Source: CAZMXS01 sp964570325 | GTDB lineage: Bacteria; Verrucomicrobiota; Kiritimatiellia; CAIQIC01; CAZMXS01 | NCBI GenBank assembly: GCA_964570325.1 | Contig: CAZMXS010000032.1 | Location: 1-50,708 of the forward strand | Reading direction: 5' to 3' | Length of the DNA: 50,708 bases | Part shown: in pieces, positions 39,016 to 48,573 of the stretch | How positions within the stretch are numbered: position 1 is the stretch's first letter | Layout: the number at the start of each line of letters is the position of its first letter | Program-made: the position numbers and the translations under genes | The notes under the pieces: generated by a model | The model's input: the letters and a program-made list of their open reading frames with translations, nothing else | Told to the model about the DNA's origin: nothing | Database searches by the model: none

Positions 39016-39673
39016 TCTTCAACGAGGCGACCACGGTCAATCCCGCCCGCACTCGATCCCCTTTCTTCACCTTGATCGTCACATCGGACTTGGGAAAGTA
39101 CATGTCCAACCGGGAGCCGAACTTCATGAGCCCGATCCGATCACCCAAGGCCAGGCTCTGATCAATCTTTAGCCAGTACACCACGCGCCGAACGAGCGGG
39201 CCGACGATCTGGCGCACCAGGCAACGGGTCCGGTCGCCGACAATCAGGATGGAACTGTGCTCGTTGACCTCAGAGGCTTCGTTGTTAAGCGTCAGGACAT
39301 GCTTCCCCGGCGCATAAGCCAAGTCAGTGACCCGCCCCGCCATCGGCGTGCGGTTCACATGCACATTCAACGGACTCAAGAAGACACTAATGCGAACCGT
39401 CTCAGTTTTTAGGTATTTATCCTCCTGGATCACCTCAACTGCCCGCACCAAGCCATCGGCGCCGGACACAAAATCACCCTCAGCGACCACCGGCACGCGC
39501 TCCGGATCGCGGAAAAAGTAGGCCATGAATCCGAACAGGATAAATCCGACGGCTGCGCCACCTGACACCAGCGCCGGCGAATTAAGCAACCCGCCCACGC
39601 CCGCCAGGATAATCCCCACGGCTAGCGAGCCACAAATATACGGCCATCCGTCTTTGACTAACCCAATACGCAT
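39008..39673 (-). CDS. psd: Phosphatidylserine decarboxylase
   Basis: The 221-residue enzyme converts phosphatidylserine to phosphatidylethanolamine. It is of the short type. An N-terminal membrane hairpin (about 12-50) is followed by FFRDPER, then VFLSPLNVHVNRTPMAGRV, and the self-cleavage site Gly186-Ser187 in KFGSRLDMYFP, where the Ser becomes the pyruvoyl cofactor. GAGGGAAG precedes the start. It is transcribed with pssA (8-base overlap), so the pair forms the complete phosphatidylethanolamine route from CDP-diacylglycerol. Confidence 0.95.
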   Translation of the reverse strand: MRIGLVKDGWPYICGSLAVGIILAGVGGLLNSPALVSGGAAVGFILFGFMAYFFRDPERVPVVAEGDFVSGADGLVRAVEVIQEDKYLKTETVRISVFLSPLNVHVNRTPMAGRVTDLAYAPGKHVLTLNNEASEVNEHSSILIVGDRTRCLVRQIVGPLVRRVVYWLKIDQSLALGDRIGLMKFGSRLDMYFPKSDVTIKVKKGDRVRAGLTVVASLKND

Positions 39674-39744
39674 TGTCTTCCCTCAAAATTTGGCCTTCGT
39701 TATAGCCTTTTCCCCTCCGACTGCAATGTTTTTTACTATCTATC

Positions 39745-40482
39745 TTAACCAAAAAGGTCAAGATATTTTATCGCCATCCGAAACTCCTTTGGCTGTGGCG
39801 CGCAGATTTCAAACACCATTCCAGTCACCGGATGACGCAGCGCCAGACGTTCCGCATGCAAAGCCAGCCGGCCCATCAGCGGGCGTTCAGCGCTCGCTTT
39901 CTGTTTATAGCCAGGCTTGAGTTTGGACAGGAAAAGCCCGCGGCCATCGCCATAGAGCGCGTCCGCCAAAATCGGACAACCGCTGGCCGCCAGATGCACC
40001 CGGAGTTGGTGGGTGCGCCCGGTGCGTGGCGTAAGGCGAACCAGCGCATACGCCCGCCATCGTTTCAACACCGTGAAGACGGAAAGCGCGGGTTTGCCCC
40101 GCCGGCAAACCCGCATTTTCCCCGGGACCGACTCGTCCGGCGCCAAGGCCCAATTCATTTCCCCCGTCTCCGCGCGCGGGCCGCCGCATACAATCGCCAG
40201 GTAGTCCTTTTCAACCTCGTGTTTCTCAAACATCCGGGCCAACTCGTCCAGCACCGGCTTGGATTTGGCGCACAGCAGCACTCCGCTGGTCTCGCGATCG
40301 AGCCGATGGACATTGAACCAGTTCGGCGCAAGTTCCCGGTGGACCCAGTCCATCAGGTTCTCCCGCTCCTTGTCCCACCGGTCCGGCACGGTCAACAAAC
40401 CGGATGGCTTGTCGAAGGCAATCAGGTTGTCGTCTTCATAAATGACGGGCGGCAACAAATGCTTATTGAAGGAATACGGCAT
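39745..40482 (-). CDS. RluA-family 23S/tRNA pseudouridine synthase
   Basis: The 245-residue protein has the RluA-type signature HRLDRETSGVLL with catalytic Asp62, and the C-terminal motif TGRTHQLRVHLAASGCPILA. It isomerises uridine in rRNA or tRNA; which site cannot be told from the sequence. There is no S4 domain at the N-terminus, which fits the RluA/RluF-like short class. The ATG at 40482 is chosen; a TTG at 40494 extends the frame by four residues. The ribosome-binding site is weak. It lies 71 bases from psd on the same strand. Confidence 0.92.
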   Translation of the reverse strand: MPYSFNKHLLPPVIYEDDNLIAFDKPSGLLTVPDRWDKERENLMDWVHRELAPNWFNVHRLDRETSGVLLCAKSKPVLDELARMFEKHEVEKDYLAIVCGGPRAETGEMNWALAPDESVPGKMRVCRRGKPALSVFTVLKRWRAYALVRLTPRTGRTHQLRVHLAASGCPILADALYGDGRGLFLSKLKPGYKQKASAERPLMGRLALHAERLALRHPVTGMVFEICAPQPKEFRMAIKYLDLFG

Positions 40483-40729
40483 ATTCAATGGCAAGCAAAC
40501 CGGTCCAACCGGATGAGATCAAGCCGAATCACGCCAGATTTGGCAATCGCGCACTCAACGCGGTGGGTGTCTCTGCTTGATGCGGCCGGATGCTGCCACC
40601 AGCTATCGCCCGCATGCGTCGAACTGCTTCCCCCATATAGGCCAACGGATTATTCGAGGCGCCCCGCTGCTCCGCCCGGGCGCTGAAGCGCGAGCCTGCC
40701 CTTGAGCCCCCCCCGCCGGAACGGTCAGA

Positions 40730-41293
40730 CTATGGCACAGGCGTCCGGAGCGCGGCCTCGATCGCGGATTTCACCTCGTCGCTCTCCGGCTTGGTGCGGG
40801 TGCCGAATCGGTTCACAATCGCGCCATTTCGGCCGATCAGGAACTTGTTGAAGTTCCACGAGATGGCGCCGCCGTGCTTCGCGTCCGAGGTGAGGAACGC
40901 ATAGAGGGGATGGATATCGTCTCCCTTCACCGAAATCTTCGCGAACATCGGGAACGTGACGCCATAGGTAAGCGAACAGAAACTCTTGATCTGGGCTTCC
41001 GTGCCGGGCTCCTGGCCCAGGAAGTTGTTCGCGGGGAACCCGAGGATCACAAAGCCCTGATCCTTGTACTGCTGGTATATCTTCTCCAATCCTTCGTATT
41101 GCGGCGTGAATCCGCACCGGCTTGCCACATTGACGATCATGACGACCTGGCCGCTGTATGTGCCGAGGCTGACGGATTGGCCGTCAATATTCTTCATGGT
41201 GAAATCGTAGATCGTTTTCGTCACGGCCTCATCTCCTCCCCTCGCCGGCAGTGTCATCGCCGCCGCCAGGAGCAACGCCAAAATCCATTTCAT
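40730..41293 (-). CDS. Exported glutathione peroxidase-family protein
   Basis: The 187-residue product has a signal peptide (MKWILALLLAAAMTLPARG) and then a standard glutathione peroxidase domain. The peroxidatic Cys60 is in NVASRCGFTPQY, Gln94 in FPANNFLGQEPG, and Trp146-Asn147 in WNFNKFLIGRNG complete the catalytic set. It has cysteine rather than selenocysteine, and like most bacterial members probably uses thioredoxin-like reductants; Cys106 could be the resolving cysteine. Export suggests peroxide defence outside the cytoplasm. AAAGGGG precedes the start. It diverges from the glycoamylase-like gene at 41620. Confidence 0.94.
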   Translation of the reverse strand: MKWILALLLAAAMTLPARGGDEAVTKTIYDFTMKNIDGQSVSLGTYSGQVVMIVNVASRCGFTPQYEGLEKIYQQYKDQGFVILGFPANNFLGQEPGTEAQIKSFCSLTYGVTFPMFAKISVKGDDIHPLYAFLTSDAKHGGAISWNFNKFLIGRNGAIVNRFGTRTKPESDEVKSAIEAALRTPVP

Positions 41294-41619
41294 ATATTAG
41301 CCCCTTTCGCCAACCGGCGCGCCATTCGTTAATTATCACGCTTGCAGCTACTGGTATTTAGTTTAGGACCCATATTTGATCCGTCAACGATTTACGATTG
41401 ATAGACATCGGGCCGGCGGCGGGGCACTCACCTCGTTTTGATCCAGCCGTGCGCTGCAATCATCTGGTCTGACGACCGCCGAACGCGGCTAAACGGGCAC
41501 CGCATTGAGCATCTTCATAGTTCGACCAATCAGCCGCTCGGCCACATTCAAAGACCACCGGGCGTTGACGTCCGAGGTTCTTCTGCGTACCTATACGATA
41601 AGTACCACGGCAGGGTTCG
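41294..41619. other. Divergent intergenic region
   Basis: The 326 bases between the peroxidase gene (minus) and the glycoamylase-like gene (plus) must hold promoters for both. I see no near-consensus promoter, no palindrome related to ACCGGT, and no RNA gene. Confidence 0.4.
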
Positions 41620-44600
41620 ATGAGCTTTTTTCGCAGAGGGTTGACGGTCGGTTGTCTCCTGGCAGTCGGCGCGCGGGCTTGGGCTTGGGACACCAACAAT
41701 TGGCAGTTTCTCGAGAATATCGAGCGGGCCAATCTCCGTTTTTTCCAGGAGCAAAAGCGCGGACCGTATCGTCTGCTGATTGACACCGCCGACTACGACG
41801 CCACTTACCCGAATCCATGGCCGCCCTATTCCAGCGTGGCCGGGATCGGGTTCGAACTCAGCGCGATCTGTCTCGGCCATTACCGGGGCTGGATTTCCTT
41901 CTCCAACGCCTATGAGCAGGTGCTGCAGTCGCTGCGTTTCTTCACCGGCCAGCTCTCGGACAACTCGCGCGTCGGCGAACGAATCAACGGGTGGACGTTC
42001 CACACGTATTGGCTCAACGATGACGGGACCAATGTCGCCGGCACGCGGTTTTATATGTCTGACGGCCTTTCACTGCTCGATCACTCGCTGCTGATCGCGG
42101 GGTGCATTTTCGCGAGCGAATATTTCAAAGGCACCGAGGCAGGCGAACTGGGCGCGAAACTCTACCGTGAAACCACCTGGTCCTGGCGGCCGAACAGCGA
42201 CTATAATTTTGGGTACAGCGAGAACCTGCTGGCAATCGTCGAATCCGCCGCGGCGCCCCAGTACGCGAAGGGGATCGAGGCGCACAACATCTGGCGCGAT
42301 TACTGCACGCCGCCGTGGCCCCGCACGCTGCAGTTGTATTTCTGGCAATATCCCCATGCCTATGTAGACTTCCGCAATCGCTGGGATTTCCGCGGTGAAA
42401 ACCACGCGATCGTCGCCATGCAAAGCATTCTCTATCAGCGACAATGCGCGATTGATCTGCACCAGACCGACCCGGTGAAATACGACATGCTCGGCAGCAA
42501 CTGCTGGGGGTGGACCGCCGCCACGCCATCGGACTGGTACCGCCAGATGGCGCCGTGGCCGCTCTGGCTCGGAGAGTATTACGACACGGAGCATGCTTCG
42601 GACAGCGGGTCCATCACGCCCATCGGCCTGCCGGGCTGTATGATCTACGCCGGTACTGAAACCCTGGCGGCCATGAAGTACCTCTACGAGGAATTTTATG
42701 TCAAAGGGTGGAATCCCGGCGCCGGGGAAAGACCCGTCTGGAGCGACCGTTATGGATTCCTCAACTGCCTTAACAAAGGCAAACCCTGGCGGTATTACAC
42801 CGACCCTTCGGTCACCAACTGGTATCATCCCGTCAACGCCGGCATTGATTACGGGCCCAACGTCCTGCTGCTGGAAAATTACAAGATCGGCTCCACCTGG
42901 CGCTGGTTCATGCAGAACCCCTCGATCAGTTCCGGAATGTACACCATCGGGTTCGGCCCTCCGCAGAATGTGTCCCGCGCCACATTCAGCAATAGTGTCA
43001 ATGAGTTCGGCGGAAGTTTTGGAGAATGGCACAACGACGCCACACCCGTCGTTGTCGCCTATGAGAATGCCGACTTCACCAATGCGTATGTCGGCGACAA
43101 GGTCGTAAGCATCATCGCGGACAACTCAAATGAAGGCGCCTGGATTGACCTGAACAACTGCGACCAGCGGGCGCAGGCCCAGTTGCTGTTCTGGATCAAA
43201 TGCTCCCACCCCGCAATCCGCCTGGACATTGGCTTGAAAGATCAATTCGGATCGGAAAACAAAGTCCGCCTGACTGATTTCACGGGCGGATCGGCCCCGA
43301 CCAATTGGACCGAAGTAGTGGTTCCGATCGAGCGCTTCTGCCTCACCGGCAACGTCATCGGGGACACCTGGCCGGGCAGCCTGGCCGCCGTCACGTACGC
43401 CTTCACCAGCGCCGGCGGCGGGACTGTTACCGTGGATTATGTTGCCTTCACTCCGGACACCGTCGCCCCGGCCCGACCCACTAACGACTTCGGAGTTGCA
43501 ATGGCGGGCAACCGGGCCCGGATTCGCTGGAATCCAGCCGGGGCGGAGCGGGATGTGGTCGGCTATCATATCTGGCGGCGGCCGGACGCCACGAGTGGTT
43601 TCACGCGTGTCACCTCCACGCTTGTGCCGGCCTACCGGGGCTTATACGAAGACACCAATCTCATCTTTGCCATCGGCCAGGAAGCTAGGTATGCCATCCA
43701 GGCATTTGATAACGCCGAGCCCCAGCATTCGAGTCCGTTTGCTTTTGAAAAGCCAATCTTCGGCGGACGGCTCGATGTGGACTGGAACAACGGCGTAAAC
43801 CCCAATGTGCTGGGGGGCGCACAGGACGGATACTGGGGCGGAGCCGGCCCGGAGTCTTTCACCTTTGTGTTGACCAACGGCCCGCATGGCGAATCCATGT
43901 GGGTCCGCCGCTCTGAAGTGGCGTCCACATGGTCCGGTCATTTCATAGACCTGGAAAGCGGCGACGCCGGCGATTACCAGGCGCTCGGATTCTTCATTCG
44001 CGGCGCGGCGGGCGGGGAACAGATTCTGATCGGCCTCAAGGACACCGATGGAAGAGAAGTTAAATTCGACCTCGCTGCTTTATTGCCTTCCGGAGTGACC
44101 ACCGACTGGGCGCCGGTCATCGTCCCGCTTCCCGAATTCACGAATGTCAACCCAACCGCACTGGACAATTTTTCCATCACCCATGTGACCCCCGGCGTGG
44201 TCTTTATCGCGGACCTTGGCTTCCTCCAAGGGCAACGAGCATCATCGGCAAACGCCTATTTCACCGAGGCGGAAAACTGGACCCGGCAGAGTGGTTCACC
44301 CCAGCGGGATATGAAGGCCGGCGCGTCGGGGGGCGAAGTGCTGGGCTGGGGCTGGGGCATGGACGGCGGCGATTATGCCGACTATGAACTCTATGTGGCC
44401 AGGGATTTGACCAACCCCACGATGTATCTTCAGTTTGCCTGCAATCAAGGCGACGGACGCCTGCTGGATGTCCGCTGGGACGACCAGTTTATCGGCACGG
44501 TAAATTGCGCCAACACGGGCGGCTGGGGTGAATTGAGCAATCATTTCAGCCGGATCCCGCGGCTCCTGCCGTCTGTGACAACGGGTTATCATAAGCTGAC

Positions 44601-45537
44601 CTTTTACGCCAATGGAATGGATGAACCGGTCAATCTCGATTGCTGGTGGCTGGCCGATGGCGCCAGCGCTTTTCGCGAATGCGAAAACCATGACCGCCAG
44701 TCGGGCAGCGGCGGCCCGGATTCCAAAAGCGGGGCATCCGGCGGGCAGGTGTTGGGTTCTTCCTGGGGCCTCCCGGCCGGCTCTGAAGCCATTTATTCCA
44801 ATGTCACCGCCGGCGCGCAAACCGGCGCCTGGTTCCACCTGTGGTACGCCCGCGCGGCCGCTACCGGCGCCATCGTGGATGTCGAACTGGACGGCGCGCG
44901 CCGAGCGCGCCTCTACTGCCCCACCACGGCGGGCTGGGGCGAACGCGCCTCGCATTTCGACCGGGCTTCCGCCCGCATCGGCCCGATGGATTCTCAACCC
45001 CACACCCTTCGACTTTCGGTTCCGGAAGGCGGACACCCCGTCAACCTCGATTGCTTTTATCTGGGACCACAAGCGCCGGAGGGACATGGACCCGACTTCG
45101 ATGGCGATGGATTGAGCAACCGGGAGGAACCCGCCGCCGGGACATCCCCCACCCTGGCCGACACCGATGGCGACGGGTTGGCGGATGGACGGGAAACGCA
45201 ATTCGGATTGGCGGAACAAGTCAGCGATCCCGCGCGGCGCGACACCGATGGCGATGGACAGGATGACGGGGAGGAATCCACCGCCGGAACCGACCCGTGG
45301 GATGCCGCATCCCGGTTCGAGTTTTCGGCCATTTCCCAACCCGCCGCCCACTCCCTGCGCCTCCAATGGCCGGCCGTCTCCGGCCGGCAATACCGGCTAT
45401 TTTTTACCGGCAGTTTATCCAACAATGCGCGTTTCGAGCCCGGCAGCGGCGGAATTATCATCGAAAACAATTTGGCCCATTACGACGATCCCGCCACCAA
45501 TCGTGTGCGGGCATATCGGGTTGATGTGCAACGCTGA
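41620..45537 (+). CDS. Secreted glycoamylase-like (PF10091/GH144-type) multimodular protein
   Basis: The 1305-residue product has a signal peptide (cleavage near ARAWA) and an (alpha/alpha)-barrel domain of the glucoamylase-like PF10091 family (about 25-445). Segments include PYSSVAGIGFELSAICLGHY with RGWISFSNA, WTFHTYWL, SLLDHSLLIAGCIFASEYF and GYSENLLAIV. Relatives include endo-beta-1,2-glucanases (GH144/GH162). A CBM-like beta domain (about 450-615), a fibronectin III-like domain (616-705), a second CBM-like domain (707-875) and two tandem repeats of one beta module (878-1015 and 1017-1150, each with QSGS...K(A/S)GASGG and ending NLDC) follow. Next are DFDGDGLSNREE, DTDGDGLADGRE and DTDGDGQDDGEE calcium repeats, then a beta tail. 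The substrate is inferred, not seen. It stands alone on its strand. Confidence 0.9.
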   Translation: MSFFRRGLTVGCLLAVGARAWAWDTNNWQFLENIERANLRFFQEQKRGPYRLLIDTADYDATYPNPWPPYSSVAGIGFELSAICLGHYRGWISFSNAYEQVLQSLRFFTGQLSDNSRVGERINGWTFHTYWLNDDGTNVAGTRFYMSDGLSLLDHSLLIAGCIFASEYFKGTEAGELGAKLYRETTWSWRPNSDYNFGYSENLLAIVESAAAPQYAKGIEAHNIWRDYCTPPWPRTLQLYFWQYPHAYVDFRNRWDFRGENHAIVAMQSILYQRQCAIDLHQTDPVKYDMLGSNCWGWTAATPSDWYRQMAPWPLWLGEYYDTEHASDSGSITPIGLPGCMIYAGTETLAAMKYLYEEFYVKGWNPGAGERPVWSDRYGFLNCLNKGKPWRYYTDPSVTNWYHPVNAGIDYGPNVLLLENYKIGSTWRWFMQNPSISSGMYTIGFGPPQNVSRATFSNSVNEFGGSFGEWHNDATPVVVAYENADFTNAYVGDKVVSIIADNSNEGAWIDLNNCDQRAQAQLLFWIKCSHPAIRLDIGLKDQFGSENKVRLTDFTGGSAPTNWTEVVVPIERFCLTGNVIGDTWPGSLAAVTYAFTSAGGGTVTVDYVAFTPDTVAPARPTNDFGVAMAGNRARIRWNPAGAERDVVGYHIWRRPDATSGFTRVTSTLVPAYRGLYEDTNLIFAIGQEARYAIQAFDNAEPQHSSPFAFEKPIFGGRLDVDWNNGVNPNVLGGAQDGYWGGAGPESFTFVLTNGPHGESMWVRRSEVASTWSGHFIDLESGDAGDYQALGFFIRGAAGGEQILIGLKDTDGREVKFDLAALLPSGVTTDWAPVIVPLPEFTNVNPTALDNFSITHVTPGVVFIADLGFLQGQRASSANAYFTEAENWTRQSGSPQRDMKAGASGGEVLGWGWGMDGGDYADYELYVARDLTNPTMYLQFACNQGDGRLLDVRWDDQFIGTVNCANTGGWGELSNHFSRIPRLLPSVTTGYHKLTFYANGMDEPVNLDCWWLADGASAFRECENHDRQSGSGGPDSKSGASGGQVLGSSWGLPAGSEAIYSNVTAGAQTGAWFHLWYARAAATGAIVDVELDGARRARLYCPTTAGWGERASHFDRASARIGPMDSQPHTLRLSVPEGGHPVNLDCFYLGPQAPEGHGPDFDGDGLSNREEPAAGTSPTLADTDGDGLADGRETQFGLAEQVSDPARRDTDGDGQDDGEESTAGTDPWDAASRFEFSAISQPAAHSLRLQWPAVSGRQYRLFFTGSLSNNARFEPGSGGIIIENNLAHYDDPATNRVRAYRVDVQR

Positions 45538-45631
45538 TGCCATCCAACGGTCTGGGGCTTGCACCCGGGGCAATCCGGAATTGGACAACCTGCTGCACGC
45601 AAGCCCCATGGCGATCCCGGATCTCCACGCT

Positions 45632-47005
45632 TCATTCCCGCGCCGGTTTGATGTCGCGGATAAATTCTTCCAAACGATGGCGCAGGTCACGCCATTCAAT
45701 GACGGCGGAGAGGTAACCCTTTGCCGCATAGTCGCGCGGCTCCACGGCATGGTGGCGCATTTCGCGGATGGCTTCCCGCGCCGCCAGCGGCAATTCCCGG
45801 TCGCGCGCAAAGAGGTCGAGCGCTTTAGGCCCGAACACCGAGATGGAGGCGTTAGGGGTGGACCAGAAATGGATAGGATCGAAACCGGGGCCGGACATGG
45901 CGTAGAGCCCGACGGTGTAGGCCTTGCGAATGACCAGGCAAATCCGCGGCGTTTGCGCCACCGCCAGCGCGCGCAACAGGTCACAGGCTTCCGTCAGCAT
46001 ACCGCCACGCTCCGTGGCCTCTCCCACCATCATGCCCGGATTGTCAGCCAGAAAAATCATGGGGATCCGATATGCCTCGCAGAACCGGATAAACCGAGTC
46101 ATTTTCCGGCAGGATTCCGGGAATAGCACGCCGCCGCGCTCGTTCGAGTTATTGGCCAGGATGCCCACCGGGACACCGGTAATACGCCCCCAGCCGACGA
46201 TTATTTCTTTCGCGTAAAGTTCCTGGATCCCGATCCAGGAATTCGCATCAATCAAGCCGCGCACCACCAGATGCATATCGAAAGGCCGATTGAGATCGTC
46301 CGGGATTATGGCGGAAAGATTTCCACATGGCATGTCCGGCGCCCGCGCCGGCCCGATCGGCGGGGCCTCCCCCGCACGCGAAGGCAGGCAGCCCAGACAT
46401 TTGACGATCCAAGCGATGGCTTCGTGGTCCTGATCGAACAAGACATCGCCAACGCCGGACACTTTACAATGCATTTCGGCGCCGCCAAGAGACTCGGCAT
46501 CGGGGGCGCTGCCGATCATCAATTTGACCGCATCGGGGCGTCCAATCCACACATGCGTGCCGCGCTTGAGCAGTGTGAAATCCGCCAGCCGCAGGGGAAA
46601 GGTCTGGGCGGCGCCGACATCGCCGAAGAGCGCCGATATTTGCGGGACCACTCCGTTGAGCCGCGCCTGCAGACAAAAGACACGGCCCACTCCGGCATGG
46701 GAGGCCAGCAATTCGTCGGAATGCGGCGGGATCGGCGTGCGGCCGCCGGGTTCCTGGGGCGGGGCGTCATGCAACCAGATAATCGGCGCGGGATCCTGGA
46801 TGATCTTTTCCATCCAGCGAACTTTTCGATGGAAGCATTCGAGAATGTCCATCTGGCACGCTTCCGGGACGCCTGAACTCACGTATACGCGACGTCCGCC
46901 GACGGTCCCAACGCCCAGCAAGTGAATGGTGGGCGTCAAATCGTCCATCGGCCGATAGGATCCGGGATCCATCAGCCGATTGATGCGTTCAAGGGCCACA
47001 CTCAC
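45632..47005 (-). CDS. Acyl-CoA carboxylase-type carboxyltransferase (beta subunit-like)
   Basis: The 457-residue protein resembles the carboxyltransferase subunit of acetyl/propionyl-CoA carboxylases, with ERINRLMDPGSY near the start, and conserved oxyanion segments in both halves (NGVVPQISALFGDVGAAQTF; NNSNERGGVLFPESCRKMTR, then IPMIFLADNPGMMVG). I chose the GTG at 47005 because GGAGG lies 8 bases upstream; the frame is open to 47041. At 457 residues it is shorter than the usual ~510-540. No biotin carboxylase or biotin carrier gene is in the window. It is the last gene of a four-gene minus-strand group with ATP-GNAT, PP-loop and ThiF-like genes, so a specialised malonyl/acyl-CoA or decarboxylation role is possible. 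Confidence 0.85.
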   Translation of the reverse strand: MSVALERINRLMDPGSYRPMDDLTPTIHLLGVGTVGGRRVYVSSGVPEACQMDILECFHRKVRWMEKIIQDPAPIIWLHDAPPQEPGGRTPIPPHSDELLASHAGVGRVFCLQARLNGVVPQISALFGDVGAAQTFPLRLADFTLLKRGTHVWIGRPDAVKLMIGSAPDAESLGGAEMHCKVSGVGDVLFDQDHEAIAWIVKCLGCLPSRAGEAPPIGPARAPDMPCGNLSAIIPDDLNRPFDMHLVVRGLIDANSWIGIQELYAKEIIVGWGRITGVPVGILANNSNERGGVLFPESCRKMTRFIRFCEAYRIPMIFLADNPGMMVGEATERGGMLTEACDLLRALAVAQTPRICLVIRKAYTVGLYAMSGPGFDPIHFWSTPNASISVFGPKALDLFARDRELPLAAREAIREMRHHAVEPRDYAAKGYLSAVIEWRDLRHRLEEFIRDIKPARE

Positions 47006-47058
47006 ACCGATAACCTCCTGGTTCGCTTCTCGAATGACCACCCGGGTTCAATGCCTCG

Positions 47059-48573
47059 CTATATCTTGTTCCGGCGCTCCCATTCCTGGCGGATGTAGTC
47101 GCGCAACAGGGCCGCGGTATCCGTCCATACCGTCAGGTTGGCAAAGGGATCTGCGGCCAGATTCAGATATTGCAAGACGATCGCATCGCCGCCGGCATAA
47201 TAGCCCGGCGCTATGCCGGAAAATATGGAACCCACCTGCTCCGCGTGTTCGGCCATCAAGGCGGCGCCAGGTTGCATGAGATTGACATACAAATACAAAG
47301 CATCCATTTTCTCGCCGCAAAGCCGCCGCAGGTTAACATCAATCCAATGCATGGCTTCATTCAAGTTTGGCCCCGGATTTTCTATTTCCAATCGTCCGAC
47401 ATTAAAGATCGGCAGGCGCAGCGTTCGGAGCAATGGGGACTCGTTTGCGCGAACCCGTTCGGCCGGCGTGCAAATCCGAGTCGGAATGCCGGCGCGGTGA
47501 TATAGTTCGCGAACCATTTCGGCATGACGCTCCGGCGGCTCAATGGCGCGGGTTGCCGCGGGTTGAAAGTCGAGCACTTGGAGCATGCCGCTCATTTTAC
47601 CCGGTTGCCGGCCGCCCAGGCTTTTCAACTCAACTGCCGGCGGAAACAAGGAAAGATACAACGCGCAATCACTAAATCCACTTTGATGGGCCAGCATTTG
47701 CGACACCCGATGTCCGGTGACCGACCGGGCGAAGATGCTCTCCAGGCGCATTTCCCGGCCTAATTGGACGATCGCCTGCCACAACGCTTTGCCAATGCCG
47801 AATTTGCGAAACTCCGGCCTCACAAAAAGAACGCCTAACTCCGCGCGGTCGCGACGCCCCGAATCAAATTTAAGCGCACAATGACCCAACACTTCGCCGC
47901 GCTCGTTCACAGCCACCCGCGAGTGCAATTCGCCGGAACGGTTCAGTTGGAGAATACGATCCGGGTAGTAGATATAATCTTCGTAGGTGTATCCATAGGT
48001 CAAAAACGCACAGCGCGATATCTCCAGGGCTTCTTCGTCGCGGGGCGGACGAATGGTGAAATGCACCGCCTCCGGTTCGGGTCCGGGGCGCGGTGGCGGT
48101 TCGCTGGGCAGCATGGCTTGCACATGCGCGGCGGCACGCCGCTTGAGCAATTCCACCTCCAAGCCTCCCCGTCCGCGATTGGTGAAAACCACCTGATCCA
48201 TAACCTTCTTCGCCAGAAAGAGGCTCAAACCGTCGGGCGCAAACGGCCGGGCGGCGTCCGCCGGGTTGTATTCCGGCATATGCTCGACATCCAAAGGAAG
48301 TCCTTGCGCAACCAGACGAATGGCCAAGCCATCGGCCCGCGGTTCAAACGTCATGGACAAGGGCGAAAGATTCAATCCCGCGAAGGCGGTGTGACCGATG
48401 AAGGCGATGATCTCCTCGACTGCCAGCCGGATATGTTGCCGCTCACGTTGAACAAACCCAAGCCCCTCCGACAGCGTTTCGGCAAAATCCAACACCGCCT
48501 GGATATAGGCCGGATGCGCCGGCAAGGCGATGACGGCGGGCGCGTTGACGGGAACTGGTTGGGCAACGTTCAT
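47059..48573 (-). CDS. RsbW-like ATPase domain fused to GNAT acetyltransferase
   Basis: The 504-residue protein starts at the ATG at 48573, which overlaps the stop of the upstream gene by 4 bases (ATGA); a longer frame to 48699 would run into that gene. Residues about 20-145 resemble an anti-sigma-factor (HATPase_c_2) domain: HIRLAVEEIIAFIGHTAF carries the N-box-like helix and APDGLSLFLAKKVMDQVVF the glycine-lid region. Residues about 172-330 are a GNAT acetyltransferase (LGVLFVRPEFRKFGIGKALW is the acetyl-CoA-binding motif A). The last ~170 residues I cannot assign. The substrate is unknown. The tight coupling to the PP-loop gene indicates a shared pathway. Confidence 0.82.
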   Translation of the reverse strand: MNVAQPVPVNAPAVIALPAHPAYIQAVLDFAETLSEGLGFVQRERQHIRLAVEEIIAFIGHTAFAGLNLSPLSMTFEPRADGLAIRLVAQGLPLDVEHMPEYNPADAARPFAPDGLSLFLAKKVMDQVVFTNRGRGGLEVELLKRRAAAHVQAMLPSEPPPRPGPEPEAVHFTIRPPRDEEALEISRCAFLTYGYTYEDYIYYPDRILQLNRSGELHSRVAVNERGEVLGHCALKFDSGRRDRAELGVLFVRPEFRKFGIGKALWQAIVQLGREMRLESIFARSVTGHRVSQMLAHQSGFSDCALYLSLFPPAVELKSLGGRQPGKMSGMLQVLDFQPAATRAIEPPERHAEMVRELYHRAGIPTRICTPAERVRANESPLLRTLRLPIFNVGRLEIENPGPNLNEAMHWIDVNLRRLCGEKMDALYLYVNLMQPGAALMAEHAEQVGSIFSGIAPGYYAGGDAIVLQYLNLAADPFANLTVWTDTAALLRDYIRQEWERRNKI

